This document shows, one piece after another, positions 27,260 through 36,800 of a stretch of 64,000 nucleotides of DNA. The stretch lies in assembly GCA_024407875.1 (NCBI GenBank), contig JAKSVT010000002.1:1-64000 (forward strand), read 5' to 3'. Made by a program: the position numbers and the translations under genes. The notes beneath the pieces were generated by a model that worked only from the letters and a program-made list of their open reading frames with translations, searched no databases and was not told the DNA's origin. Within the stretch, counting starts at the first letter, position 1. Each line of letters opens with the position of its first letter. The DNA comes from Alphaproteobacteria bacterium. GTDB taxonomy: Bacteria > Pseudomonadota > Alphaproteobacteria > CAAGCB01 > CAG-977.

Positions 27260-28541
27260 TATATTATTGTCTGTTATATTCGTGTTCTATTGTTTGGCTT
27301 TTGCTCAAGCTAAAGCTTTAGAAACAGATAATGCTGATAAATTTAGTCTAGAATATAAAAAAGTTCCTGCTAGTGAAAACAATGATAAAGCGGAAAAGTC
27401 TTTAAAAGTTGAAGCTGCATTAGTTGATAAAAGTGTAAATGACGAAGCAAAGAAAAAAAATGAAGAGATTAGAAAATTAATTAAAGAAAATAAGGAATTA
27501 TTATCTTCATTTGAAAAATGTAATGCATTAAAACAAAAGATAAAAGCAAATTTAGCTTTAGGAATATTTGGAGCAATGTTCCAAGGATTAGACACAGCTT
27601 TTGATATAGAAATAAAAGGCTACAATCAAAATAATAATTGCGATTTAAGTGTAAGAAATTTGGTTGAGGACATAGAAGTATCAAGATATGATTGCTCTTT
27701 TAATAAAGAACAAATGAATGAATTAAAAGAAGCTTTGTTAGATGATTCAGGAAAAGAAATTACGAGAAAAGTAGAAGCTAAAAAGACATTTGAACAAAAT
27801 AATGTTAATTCCAGTTTTGATTTTTCTTTTGAAATAACAGCAGAGCCTGCAATTGTTGTTTGGTCGGATTTGTCTTCAAGATTTTGTGATGCTAAAACAC
27901 ACAAAATGACAGAAGATGAAGAAAAAATTATTTCTAGAAAAATGATGTCATTTTCAAAAGAATTTGAAAAAAAAATGAAGAGATGTGAGCCTGGAAAAGA
28001 GGATAAATCTGTGGTTTTTGTGCCAATGGTAACTGAAATCGTTGGAAAAGAAAATGGAAAATGTCATGTAAAATTATCCCCATTCGATTTATATTTGAAT
28101 GATGATCAATTAAACAAAATTTCTGCTGTTGTTGATTTAACAGATTTATATAAAGATGAAAGTATTGCTATTTATAATCCAACGTATGATGCATTTGGAA
28201 TTTTGAATGGATTAAGTCAATGCATAGGAAATAAAAAAGATTGGGTTTATACAGGAGGAACTCAAACGTCTACTATAGGTAAAGATGTTTCTATAAAAAA
28301 AGGTATTCAAATTAGAAGATTAGATAATGGGTGTGAAGTAAGATTTGGCAATATTTTAACAAGAAATAATAATCCTAAAGGCTATGGAAAAAAGTGTTTG
28401 ATTCCTATTGAAAAAGTATCTCAATTAATAGGCGAATATAAAGACTTATTACCAAATGACGAAGGATTTCAATTTGGTTCTAAAACAATAGAAGCCGATA
28501 AAAAGATAGGTAAATTTATAGAAACCCAATATTGTAATTAA
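27246..28541 (+). CDS. Exported cysteine-rich protein with three related domains, 431 aa
   Basis: A Sec signal covers residues 1-22 (FVFYCLAFAQAKA). The mature protein seems to hold three diverged copies of one unit. Each has a first Cys, a G-rich or charged stretch, an NNC/GKC/NGC motif followed by a beta strand, then a helix such as NKEQMNELKEAL, NDDQLNKISAVV or PIEKVSQLIGEY. Cysteines are at 92/132/150, 247/273 and 326/363/384, with a lone Cys214. Paired cysteines fit disulphides in the periplasm or outside. No family is recognised. It overlaps the interrupted flavoprotein gene by 14 bases. Confidence 0.7.
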   Translation: MKRNNILLSVIFVFYCLAFAQAKALETDNADKFSLEYKKVPASENNDKAEKSLKVEAALVDKSVNDEAKKKNEEIRKLIKENKELLSSFEKCNALKQKIKANLALGIFGAMFQGLDTAFDIEIKGYNQNNNCDLSVRNLVEDIEVSRYDCSFNKEQMNELKEALLDDSGKEITRKVEAKKTFEQNNVNSSFDFSFEITAEPAIVVWSDLSSRFCDAKTHKMTEDEEKIISRKMMSFSKEFEKKMKRCEPGKEDKSVVFVPMVTEIVGKENGKCHVKLSPFDLYLNDDQLNKISAVVDLTDLYKDESIAIYNPTYDAFGILNGLSQCIGNKKDWVYTGGTQTSTIGKDVSIKKGIQIRRLDNGCEVRFGNILTRNNNPKGYGKKCLIPIEKVSQLIGEYKDLLPNDEGFQFGSKTIEADKKIGKFIETQYCN

Positions 28542-28543
28542 TA

Positions 28544-30517
28544 TTAGAAAAAGTCTTTCGTATTAATATATTTTTCAATTAAATTTGTAGGTTGAGTTTT
28601 TATATCATCTCTTGAAATGTACAATAAAACATCATTTTTATCGTTGTTTAATTGAGGCCATTTTATAGACTTTTCATGATAAAATTCGCCTGTTTTAATT
28701 TCAGGAATATCGTTCTTTATAAAGTTAACAAGTAATCTTTGGAAAAATTTTTCTACTTTTGAATATTCATTAAATCCAAAAAATTCAGATAAAACATTAT
28801 TACTTAGAATTGATAAAATAGCACCAATAGATGAAGAACCAAACTTTTTAATTGGAGAATATAGATTCCAATAAAAAATTCTGGTAGTCCCTTTGCCTTT
28901 AACATGCATTTTGCTTAGATTTAATAAATTTAATTTGAAGAAATAATCATTAAATAAACGCTGACGAGCTTCTTTTTTTGAAAAACCGTAGTTTTCTAAT
29001 TCTTTTAAATAACTAGTTAAAGACAATTGCTTTTCTTTTGGAGAATTTTCTATTAATTCATTTAAATAAACATCTGTATAAGCTTCAGCAATATCTTCAC
29101 TCATAAAAGTTACCCATGAGCCAAATTCATTACCTGAAATTCCAATAATAATATCAATGTCTTTTGCTAATCCTTGTTCAAAAGCTTTGTGTATATTGCT
29201 TTGAATATAGACATCATCAGCAACAGCACCAAATAACAAATCTTCATTTACAACAGGCATGATTTCGGAAATGTCTAAATTTATTAAATCATTAACCTTA
29301 GTAGCATTGAATTTTTTTAATAATCTATTCGAGCTAGTTTTAAGAGCGTTTTGAGAAATTACAAATTCTGTATATGCTGACAATAAGATTGCTTTTTTGA
29401 ATAAATTTTTAGCTTTGTTGCAAACTGCTAAATGAGCTATGCCCATAGCTCCTGTTGTATCACCGATTAAAGTAATATTGTCAGGATTTCCTCCAAAATT
29501 TGAAATGTTTTCTTTTATCCATTTCAAAGCAGCTATTTGGTCTTGTAAAAATAAATTTTTAGAATCTTTATATTCATCAGCATCTAATGTTTCAGAAAAA
29601 TCAATGGATCCAAATAAATTTAATCTATAGTTTATAGAAACATAAATTATGTTTTTGTTCTTTTTTACAAACCTTTGGCCATAATAAGAAGGAAATGCAG
29701 AAGTTCCGCTTGAGTATGCTCCACCATGAATATATACCAAAACGGGAGCATTAGATAATTTTCTTTTTGAAGATTTCCAAATGTTTAAATTTAAGCAATC
29801 TTCTCCCATATTAAATAATGAAAAATATTCACTTTCAGGTTGATAACAAGAACTACCAAAATAATAAGCTTCATAGACTTTATTATCATCTTCTAAATCT
29901 ACAGGAGCTTTCCAACGAAGATGTTCTATAGGTTGTTTTGCATAAGGAATTCCTAAATAATGAACTACTTGATTTTCTTTTTTACCAACATATATTCCAG
30001 TTCTTGTTTTTACAGCATATTTTTTTGTGTACTCTTTTTTTATTTCTTTGTTTTTGCCAATATATTTATTGACTAGCTTTGAAAATAATTTTGTATTAAG
30101 TAGAACACCATCAGAACCGTCACCATATAGCTTTCTTAATTTTTTTGCTCTTAAGTTGTGCTTTGTTATTGTAATTAAAAATCCGATTAAAGGTATGAAG
30201 AAAAGGTAAAAAGCCATTTCTGCAACATCGTCAATTAAGTTATGATCTAATGATTTTATTGAAACGATATTTAATGTAATAAAAACTGTAGCAATTAATA
30301 TTGTTAGAAAAATTTTACGTAATAGGCTTCCTTTAAAGAAATCACTGTTTATAAAATTTGCCATTAAATTTTCAATTTGCCAGCCAAGAAGACAACATAT
30401 TGCAACGCTAAGATATATATTAATACCTAAAGCTGTAGGTATTGTATATGTAAATCCGTATGCCAATGCGCCAATAAAGCAAATTAAAATATCTTCATAA
30501 CAAAATAAATGCTTCAT
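28544..30517 (-). CDS. Membrane-anchored carboxylesterase-like protein, probably catalytically dead
   Basis: Four hydrophobic segments occupy residues 8-30, 33-52, 68-88 and 99-117. From about residue 170 it is a type B carboxylesterase: YLGIPYAKQP, EDCLNLNIW, VYIHGGAYSSGTS (oxyanion hole) and DQIAALKWIKENISNFGGNP. The nucleophile elbow, normally GESAG, reads GDTTG (352-356), so Thr replaces Ser. The region that should hold the catalytic His reads FGSSSIGAIL and has none. Fold without the triad implies a binding or structural role, as in neuroligin-like homologues, though Thr could in theory act as nucleophile. It starts just downstream of the ileS terminator. Confidence 0.8.
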   Translation of the reverse strand: MKHLFCYEDILICFIGALAYGFTYTIPTALGINIYLSVAICCLLGWQIENLMANFINSDFFKGSLLRKIFLTILIATVFITLNIVSIKSLDHNLIDDVAEMAFYLFFIPLIGFLITITKHNLRAKKLRKLYGDGSDGVLLNTKLFSKLVNKYIGKNKEIKKEYTKKYAVKTRTGIYVGKKENQVVHYLGIPYAKQPIEHLRWKAPVDLEDDNKVYEAYYFGSSCYQPESEYFSLFNMGEDCLNLNIWKSSKRKLSNAPVLVYIHGGAYSSGTSAFPSYYGQRFVKKNKNIIYVSINYRLNLFGSIDFSETLDADEYKDSKNLFLQDQIAALKWIKENISNFGGNPDNITLIGDTTGAMGIAHLAVCNKAKNLFKKAILLSAYTEFVISQNALKTSSNRLLKKFNATKVNDLINLDISEIMPVVNEDLLFGAVADDVYIQSNIHKAFEQGLAKDIDIIIGISGNEFGSWVTFMSEDIAEAYTDVYLNELIENSPKEKQLSLTSYLKELENYGFSKKEARQRLFNDYFFKLNLLNLSKMHVKGKGTTRIFYWNLYSPIKKFGSSSIGAILSILSNNVLSEFFGFNEYSKVEKFFQRLLVNFIKNDIPEIKTGEFYHEKSIKWPQLNNDKNDVLLYISRDDIKTQPTNLIEKYINTKDFF

Positions 30518-30544
30518 AATAATTACATCCTGTTTTTTAAATAA

Positions 30545-30573
30545 AATAAGCCTCTTTAATCAAGAGGCTTATT
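30545..30573 (-). terminator. Hairpin terminator after ileS
   Basis: A 12-bp perfect stem AATAAGCCTCTT / AAGAGGCTTATT with a five-base loop lies 12 bases after the ileS stop. The U tract on the minus strand is short and interrupted (TTATTT), so some readthrough into the esterase-like gene is possible. Confidence 0.75.
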
Positions 30574-30585
30574 AAAAAAATTAAA

Positions 30586-33500
30586 TTAAGCTTTAGTAAT
30601 TTCAAAAGTTATTTTTGCATCACCAACATCTTCGCAAACGCCATTATTAGTAGCTTTTTCAAATGATGTTGCTAATACCTGTTCACAAATATAATCTTTA
30701 TGTTCAGATAAAGCCTGCAAAACTAACTCGCTATCACTATTGTATTTAATCAAAATTCTATCAGATACATCAAAACCTGAATCTTTACGATTTTGTTGAA
30801 CAGAACGTACAAAATCTCTTGCGATACCTTCACGTTCTAATTCAGGATGAACAACTGTATCTAAAACAACTACAGCTGTATTGTCAGGTAAAGCTTGGCC
30901 AGATTTTGAATCCTTTAATACTAATCGTAATTCAAATTCATTTTCTAATAAAGTTTGACCAGCAATTGACAATGTGCCATCGCTATTCTTTGACCATTCA
31001 TTTGTCTTAGAAGCTGCGATAATATCTTTCATATATTTGCCTAAGCGCTTTCCAACAATTGGAGTTAAAATATATAAAATATTATCAGCTAAGTCTGCAA
31101 CGTTTTGACTTAATTTTACTTCTTTAACGTTAACTTCATCTTCAATTAATTCAGCATATTTAGCTAAACAATTTGCTCTAATACCAGCAACTGTTAAAGA
31201 TGCTAATGGTAAACGATTGCGGAGCTTGTTGTCTTCACGAACAGCTTTAGCAACAGAACAAACAGCACGAACTAAATCCATATCAGCAACTAATTCATCA
31301 TTTGCTGGGAATTGGTTGTAATCAGGATAATCAACTAAGTGAACACTTTCTTCACCTGTTAATGCACGATATATGTATTCACATGTTAATGGCATTAATG
31401 GTGCAATAGCTTTAGTTAAAGTTACTAAAACTGTATAAAGTGTATCGAATGCTTCTGTACCGTTTGAGATGTCCCAGAAACGAGCACGAGAACGACGAAT
31501 GTACCAGTTGTTCATGATTTCTAAGAAGTCAACAACATCAGCACAAGCTGCAACGATATCACATTCATCTAATTTAGTTGTTAAGTTATGAACTAAATCA
31601 CGTGTTTTTGTTAAAATGTATTTATCTAATGTATCGGAAGGATTTGTTATAAACTTAGCTTTTAATCCTTCTGCGTTAGCATACAATGTGAAGAAGTAGA
31701 ATGCGTTCCATAATGGAATTAAAGCTTTTCTTGATGCTTTTGCAATTTCTTTTCCTTCACGGTCAATTGATAAGTTTCCGCCTCTTAAAATTGGGCTAGA
31801 TACTAAGAACCAACGTAATGCATCAGAACCAAGTGTCTTAAATACATCATTTGGATCTGGATAGTTGCGCAAACGTTTAGATAATTTTTGTTGATTTTCA
31901 TCTAATACAACACCATGACATAAACATGTCTTAAATGGTGCACGATTAAATAAAGCTGTGCTCATTACCATTAATGTATAGAACCAACCACGTGTTTGAG
32001 CTAAATATTCAACAATGAAATCAGCAGGTGAGTGGTTTTCAAACCATTCTTTGTTTTCAAATGGATAATGAACTTGAGCAAAAGGCATAGATCCTGATTC
32101 AAACCAGCAATCCAATACATCTTCTACACGGCGCATCATTGATTTACCTGTAGGATCATCCGGGTTAGGACGAACAAGAGTATCAATAAATGGACGGTGT
32201 AAATCTGTAACTTTTACGCCGAAATCTTTTTCGAGTTCTGCGATAGAACCATAAACATCAACACGAGGATATTTTGGATCATCAGATTTCCATACAGGAA
32301 TTGGAGTTCCCCAAAATCTGTTTCTAGAAATAGACCAATCTCTAGCACCTTCTAACCACATACCCATAGAACCGTTCTTTACATGTTCTGGGATCCAATT
32401 GATTGTTTGGTTGTTCTTAACCATATTGTCGCGGAAAGCTGTAACTTTTACAAACCAAGAATTAATTGCTTTGTAAATCAAAGGTGTATCAGTTCTCCAG
32501 CAGTGTGGGTAGTTATGCTTGTACATTTCTTTGCGAACTAATTTACCTTCAGCTTTTAAACGCTTGATAATTGGTTCGTTGGCTTCAAATACTTGTAATC
32601 CTTCGTAATCTGGAACTTCTTTAGTGAAGCAACCTTTGCCATCAACTGGACAAATAACAGGAATATTGTAAGGAATACATGCATTCATATCGTCTTCACC
32701 AAATCCTGGAGCAATATGAACAATACCTGTACCATCTTCTGTAGAAACATAATCAGCACAAATGATTTGGAAGCAGTTCTTTGTTCCTTCAAAATAATTG
32801 AACAAAGGTTTATATGTTCTTCCTACTAATTCACTACCTTTAATTGTGCGAACTTTTGTAGCATTTGCTAATTCACGTTTGTATCTTCCTACTAAAGCGT
32901 CAGCTAGAATATATTGTGTACCATCTTCTTCAAAAATGTCATAATCAATATCTTTATTTACGCATAAAGCTAAGTTTGAAGGTAATGTCCATGGAGTTGT
33001 TGTCCATGCTAAAGCTTTTATAGGTTTTGTTTCGCCTTCAATTGGATTTAACTCAAACATAATTGTAACAGAAGGATCTTCTCTTTCACGATAAGAGTTG
33101 TCCATACGAGTTTCAAAGTTTGAAACAGGTGTTTCTGCTGCCCAAGAATAAGGAAGAATACGAACGCCTTCGTACATTAAACCTTTTTTGTAGAGTTCTT
33201 TGAATGCCCAAATAATAGATTCCATATAAGGTAAATCCATTGTTTTGTAATCATTATCAAAAGCAACCCAACGAGCTTGACGTGTAACAGTTTGTTGCCA
33301 TTCATTGGTATACATCAAAACACGTTCTTTACATGTTTCATTAAATTTTCCAATACCAAACTTAGAAATAGCAGCTCTGCCAGAAATTCCTAAATGCTTT
33401 TCTGTATCCATTTCAGCTGGTAAGCCGTGGCAATCCCATCCAAAACGACGTTCTACTCTATGTCCACGCATAGTTTGGAAACGTGGAATAATATCTTTTA

Positions 33501-33720
33501 CATAACCTGTAACCAAGTGTCCATAATGAGGAAGGCCATTAGCAAACGGAGGTCCATCATAGAATACATATTCATTAGAACCTTTTGCACCAGCATCTCT
33601 TTTGGATATTGACTTTTTAAAGGTTTCTTGTTCTTTCCAATAAGCTAAAATTTCTTCTTCGATTGCAGGAAAATCTGCTTTGGAAGAAATTTCTGGATAA
33701 TATTTTGTTTTGTTAGACAT
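30586..33720 (-). CDS. ileS: Isoleucyl-tRNA synthetase, eukaryotic-like (type 2)
   Basis: Class I signatures are HYGH (residues 65-68) in FANGLPHYGHLVTGYVKD and KLSKR (612-616) followed by LRNYPDP. These forms, together with RRFGWDCHGLPAE and PVSNFETRMD, belong to the type 2 IleRS shared with eukaryotes, Rickettsia and mupirocin-resistant bacteria, not to the HIGHALN/KMSKSLGN type 1. The editing domain is the large insert between residues 200 and 400. The C terminus lacks the type 1 zinc cysteines. The length of 1044 fits type 2. Type 2 enzymes are generally insensitive to mupirocin; this is inferred from the family. Confidence 0.95.
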   Translation of the reverse strand: MSNKTKYYPEISSKADFPAIEEEILAYWKEQETFKKSISKRDAGAKGSNEYVFYDGPPFANGLPHYGHLVTGYVKDIIPRFQTMRGHRVERRFGWDCHGLPAEMDTEKHLGISGRAAISKFGIGKFNETCKERVLMYTNEWQQTVTRQARWVAFDNDYKTMDLPYMESIIWAFKELYKKGLMYEGVRILPYSWAAETPVSNFETRMDNSYREREDPSVTIMFELNPIEGETKPIKALAWTTTPWTLPSNLALCVNKDIDYDIFEEDGTQYILADALVGRYKRELANATKVRTIKGSELVGRTYKPLFNYFEGTKNCFQIICADYVSTEDGTGIVHIAPGFGEDDMNACIPYNIPVICPVDGKGCFTKEVPDYEGLQVFEANEPIIKRLKAEGKLVRKEMYKHNYPHCWRTDTPLIYKAINSWFVKVTAFRDNMVKNNQTINWIPEHVKNGSMGMWLEGARDWSISRNRFWGTPIPVWKSDDPKYPRVDVYGSIAELEKDFGVKVTDLHRPFIDTLVRPNPDDPTGKSMMRRVEDVLDCWFESGSMPFAQVHYPFENKEWFENHSPADFIVEYLAQTRGWFYTLMVMSTALFNRAPFKTCLCHGVVLDENQQKLSKRLRNYPDPNDVFKTLGSDALRWFLVSSPILRGGNLSIDREGKEIAKASRKALIPLWNAFYFFTLYANAEGLKAKFITNPSDTLDKYILTKTRDLVHNLTTKLDECDIVAACADVVDFLEIMNNWYIRRSRARFWDISNGTEAFDTLYTVLVTLTKAIAPLMPLTCEYIYRALTGEESVHLVDYPDYNQFPANDELVADMDLVRAVCSVAKAVREDNKLRNRLPLASLTVAGIRANCLAKYAELIEDEVNVKEVKLSQNVADLADNILYILTPIVGKRLGKYMKDIIAASKTNEWSKNSDGTLSIAGQTLLENEFELRLVLKDSKSGQALPDNTAVVVLDTVVHPELEREGIARDFVRSVQQNRKDSGFDVSDRILIKYNSDSELVLQALSEHKDYICEQVLATSFEKATNNGVCEDVGDAKITFEITKA

Positions 33721-33857
33721 ATTATTTTTCTCTTTTGCAAAAGTTAGAAATATTTTTTATTAAACTTTTCTAAACAAAATAATGGTAAAGTCAAATAGAA
33801 TTTACATATTTTTTATAATATTGGGATTTTGTTGCAACCGAATAAAAGGAAAAACGC

Positions 33858-36800
33858 ATGTCACCGCAAGACAATAACGCATACAGTAATGTAAATAATG
33901 AGATGTTATTTACTCAAATAAGACCAGAATCAAAGTCAGATAATGCCATAATATGGGCAGGGTTAGTTATTTCTGCTTTGTGGTTAATATTAGCATATGG
34001 GTGGTTAGAATATTCTGGCTGGTGGGAAATGCGATTCGATATGACACCTATGGAATATTTCTGTATGTTGTCTTCGGGGTTGATGCCATTAGCGTTAATT
34101 TGGTTGGGTACAATATATTATTGTTCTCATAAGCGTTATTTAAGAGAAGCTAAGACACTTGCGGGCTTTATTTCTCAAGTATTAAATCCAGACACAAAAG
34201 CAAAGTTATATGTGCGTTCTTTGCTTGATGAGATGAAAGGACAAACAGCAGAACTTAGTGCTGTTTGTGATAAGTTATCAAATTGTTCCGATTCGGTTGA
34301 AGATAAGGTAAAAAATAAAATTAAAAGTTTAACAGAGTTATCTTCTACATTTGAAAATACATGCAAAGATAATTTAACAAAAATCGATTCGCAAGCAAAG
34401 GAATTGGAAAAGACGGTTGCTGATGCTCAAAATCAAACAAATAAGACAATTGACTTGTTAGAAAATAGTGTTTCAACTTTGAAGACCACGACAAAAGAAA
34501 CAACAGATGTTATGGCTCAAGCAAGTGATACATTAAAAGATCAAACAAGTTTATTAAAAGAAACGGGCGATAAGATTACAGACGGTACAATGCGCATTAG
34601 CCAAGAATTAAGAGAGCAGGGCACTGTACTTATAAAATCAGCTGAAAAAGCTCGTGATTTAATTAGCGAACAAACTGTTAATGCAGCAACTGAAATTGAA
34701 AGACATGCACAATCATTAGTTGCAACAGGCGGTGAGGTTCAAGTTAAATTAACTGAACAAGCTGATAAAATTAAAGATTCTTTGAGTAATCAATTAAATA
34801 TAGTTTCTTCTGCATCTACAGATTTAACAGATAAGATGAAATCTTTGTCAGATCAAATTGCAAATCAGTCTAATGAATGGAAATTGATGAGTGAAACTGC
34901 TGTTAAGAACACAAATGAAATGGCAGAGGATATTGAAAAGAGAACAAAGACCTTAGGCGAAATCTTTGAAAAACAAAATCTCATTTTGCAAAGCAAAGAC
35001 GATGAATTGATTAATTCTTCTGATAATTTATTAAGCACATTTAAAGAACAAAATGTATTCTTAGACCAAGAAGCTGAAAAAATTGTTGCAAGATTTAGAA
35101 CAATTGAAGCTACACTTGATACATACATTAATGAAATCAATTCAGCATCAACAACTGCTGTAGAACAAATTGGCACAGTATCTGAAGCTTTAAATGGTAA
35201 GGCTGATCAAGTATCTATGGTATCAACAGATGTTCATACACTTTTAACACAAATTGGAGAAAAAGTTGCTGAAAGAACTGAACAACTTACTGCAGCATTA
35301 AAGACAATTAAGTCTAATACTGAAAGTGTATCTGACATTATGGATTCAAGAGCAAATTCTGTTTCAGTTGCATTAAATGATACAATGGTACGTATGGATA
35401 AGATTAAAGAGACATTTGATGAAGCTGTAAAATCTATTAATGAAAGTATGGATGCTACAGGTGAAAAGACTGATGATGTTTGCCAACGTTTAATTAAGCA
35501 TTCAACAGAAATGACAGATTTAAGTGGCGCTCTTGCTTCACAAACAATGGTAAGTGAAACATCATTAAGTCAACAACAAAAATATATTAGTGCTACAAGT
35601 CAAAAGATTGAAGAAATCAAGACTGCATTAAAAGAACAATCAGATGATTTAACATCTATTGCTGATTTGTTAGAAAATAGAACTGCACAAATGATTGAAA
35701 AATTGGGATTGCAAATGCAAGACACAATTTCTAAATCAGGACAAATTACAGATAAGTTCGCAGAACTTGATGCAACATTATCTAATAAGATTATGTCTAT
35801 GGATATGTCTTCACAACAAGTCATTCGTGTTAATACAATGCTTCATGAAGAATTAGATAGACATAAAGAAATGTTAGATAGCTCAGCTCAACGTATGAGT
35901 ACATATACAGAAGAGTTGACAAATGAAATTGCACGTCAAACAACTCAAATGGATATTAGTGCAGACTTGTTAAAAACAAGAGCAGAAAAAGCTGTTGCTC
36001 AATTGGATGAACAATTCAAGTCATTATCTGCAAATGCTCAAAAGATGTTGAATGATGCTATGGACGCAAGTTCTAAGATTTCAACTCAATCTCAAGAAGT
36101 TGAGGAATTGTTTGATCGTCAAACAACAACATTGTCTGATGTTTCAACTAAGTTGACAGAACAAACATCAAATGTTGCAACATTGCTTCGTGAACAATCA
36201 GAACAAGCTGATAAAGATTTAGAAAGATTAGTATCTAGAATTAAATTAATTGAAGAAGGATTAACAGTTCAAACAAAAGAATTGTCTAATGTTTCAGAAT
36301 TAACGGTATCTCAATTAGAAACTGTAGGTGCTACACTTGCAACACAAGCTGATAACTTAAATAATATGGGTGCGGCTGCTAAAAATAAACTTATTGATGC
36401 TGTTGATGCATTTACTTCAAGAACTAAAGAATTGTCCGAATTGTCAAATGCTCTTACAGCAAAGAGTACTGAGAATTTGGATTTGTTGGAACAAAAGCAT
36501 GCTGATTTCTCAAAAACTGCCGGTGAATTAATTAGCAGAGTTGATGCATTAAAGAATGAAATTGCTGTACAAACAGATAATTTACAAAAGCAATCAGCAA
36601 AATCAACTCAACAAGCTGTTCAGGTTAGAGATTCAATGCAAAGACACATTATTGATTTGGGTGATGTTGCCAATATGGTAACAACACAATCAAGACTTGG
36701 AGAGTCTGCATTAGGACATCAAACAACAGCATTAAAAGAAGCTGCTGAAGATATTATGAATCAAATTCATACAGTAAGTGAAGCTGTACGTCAAAATACA

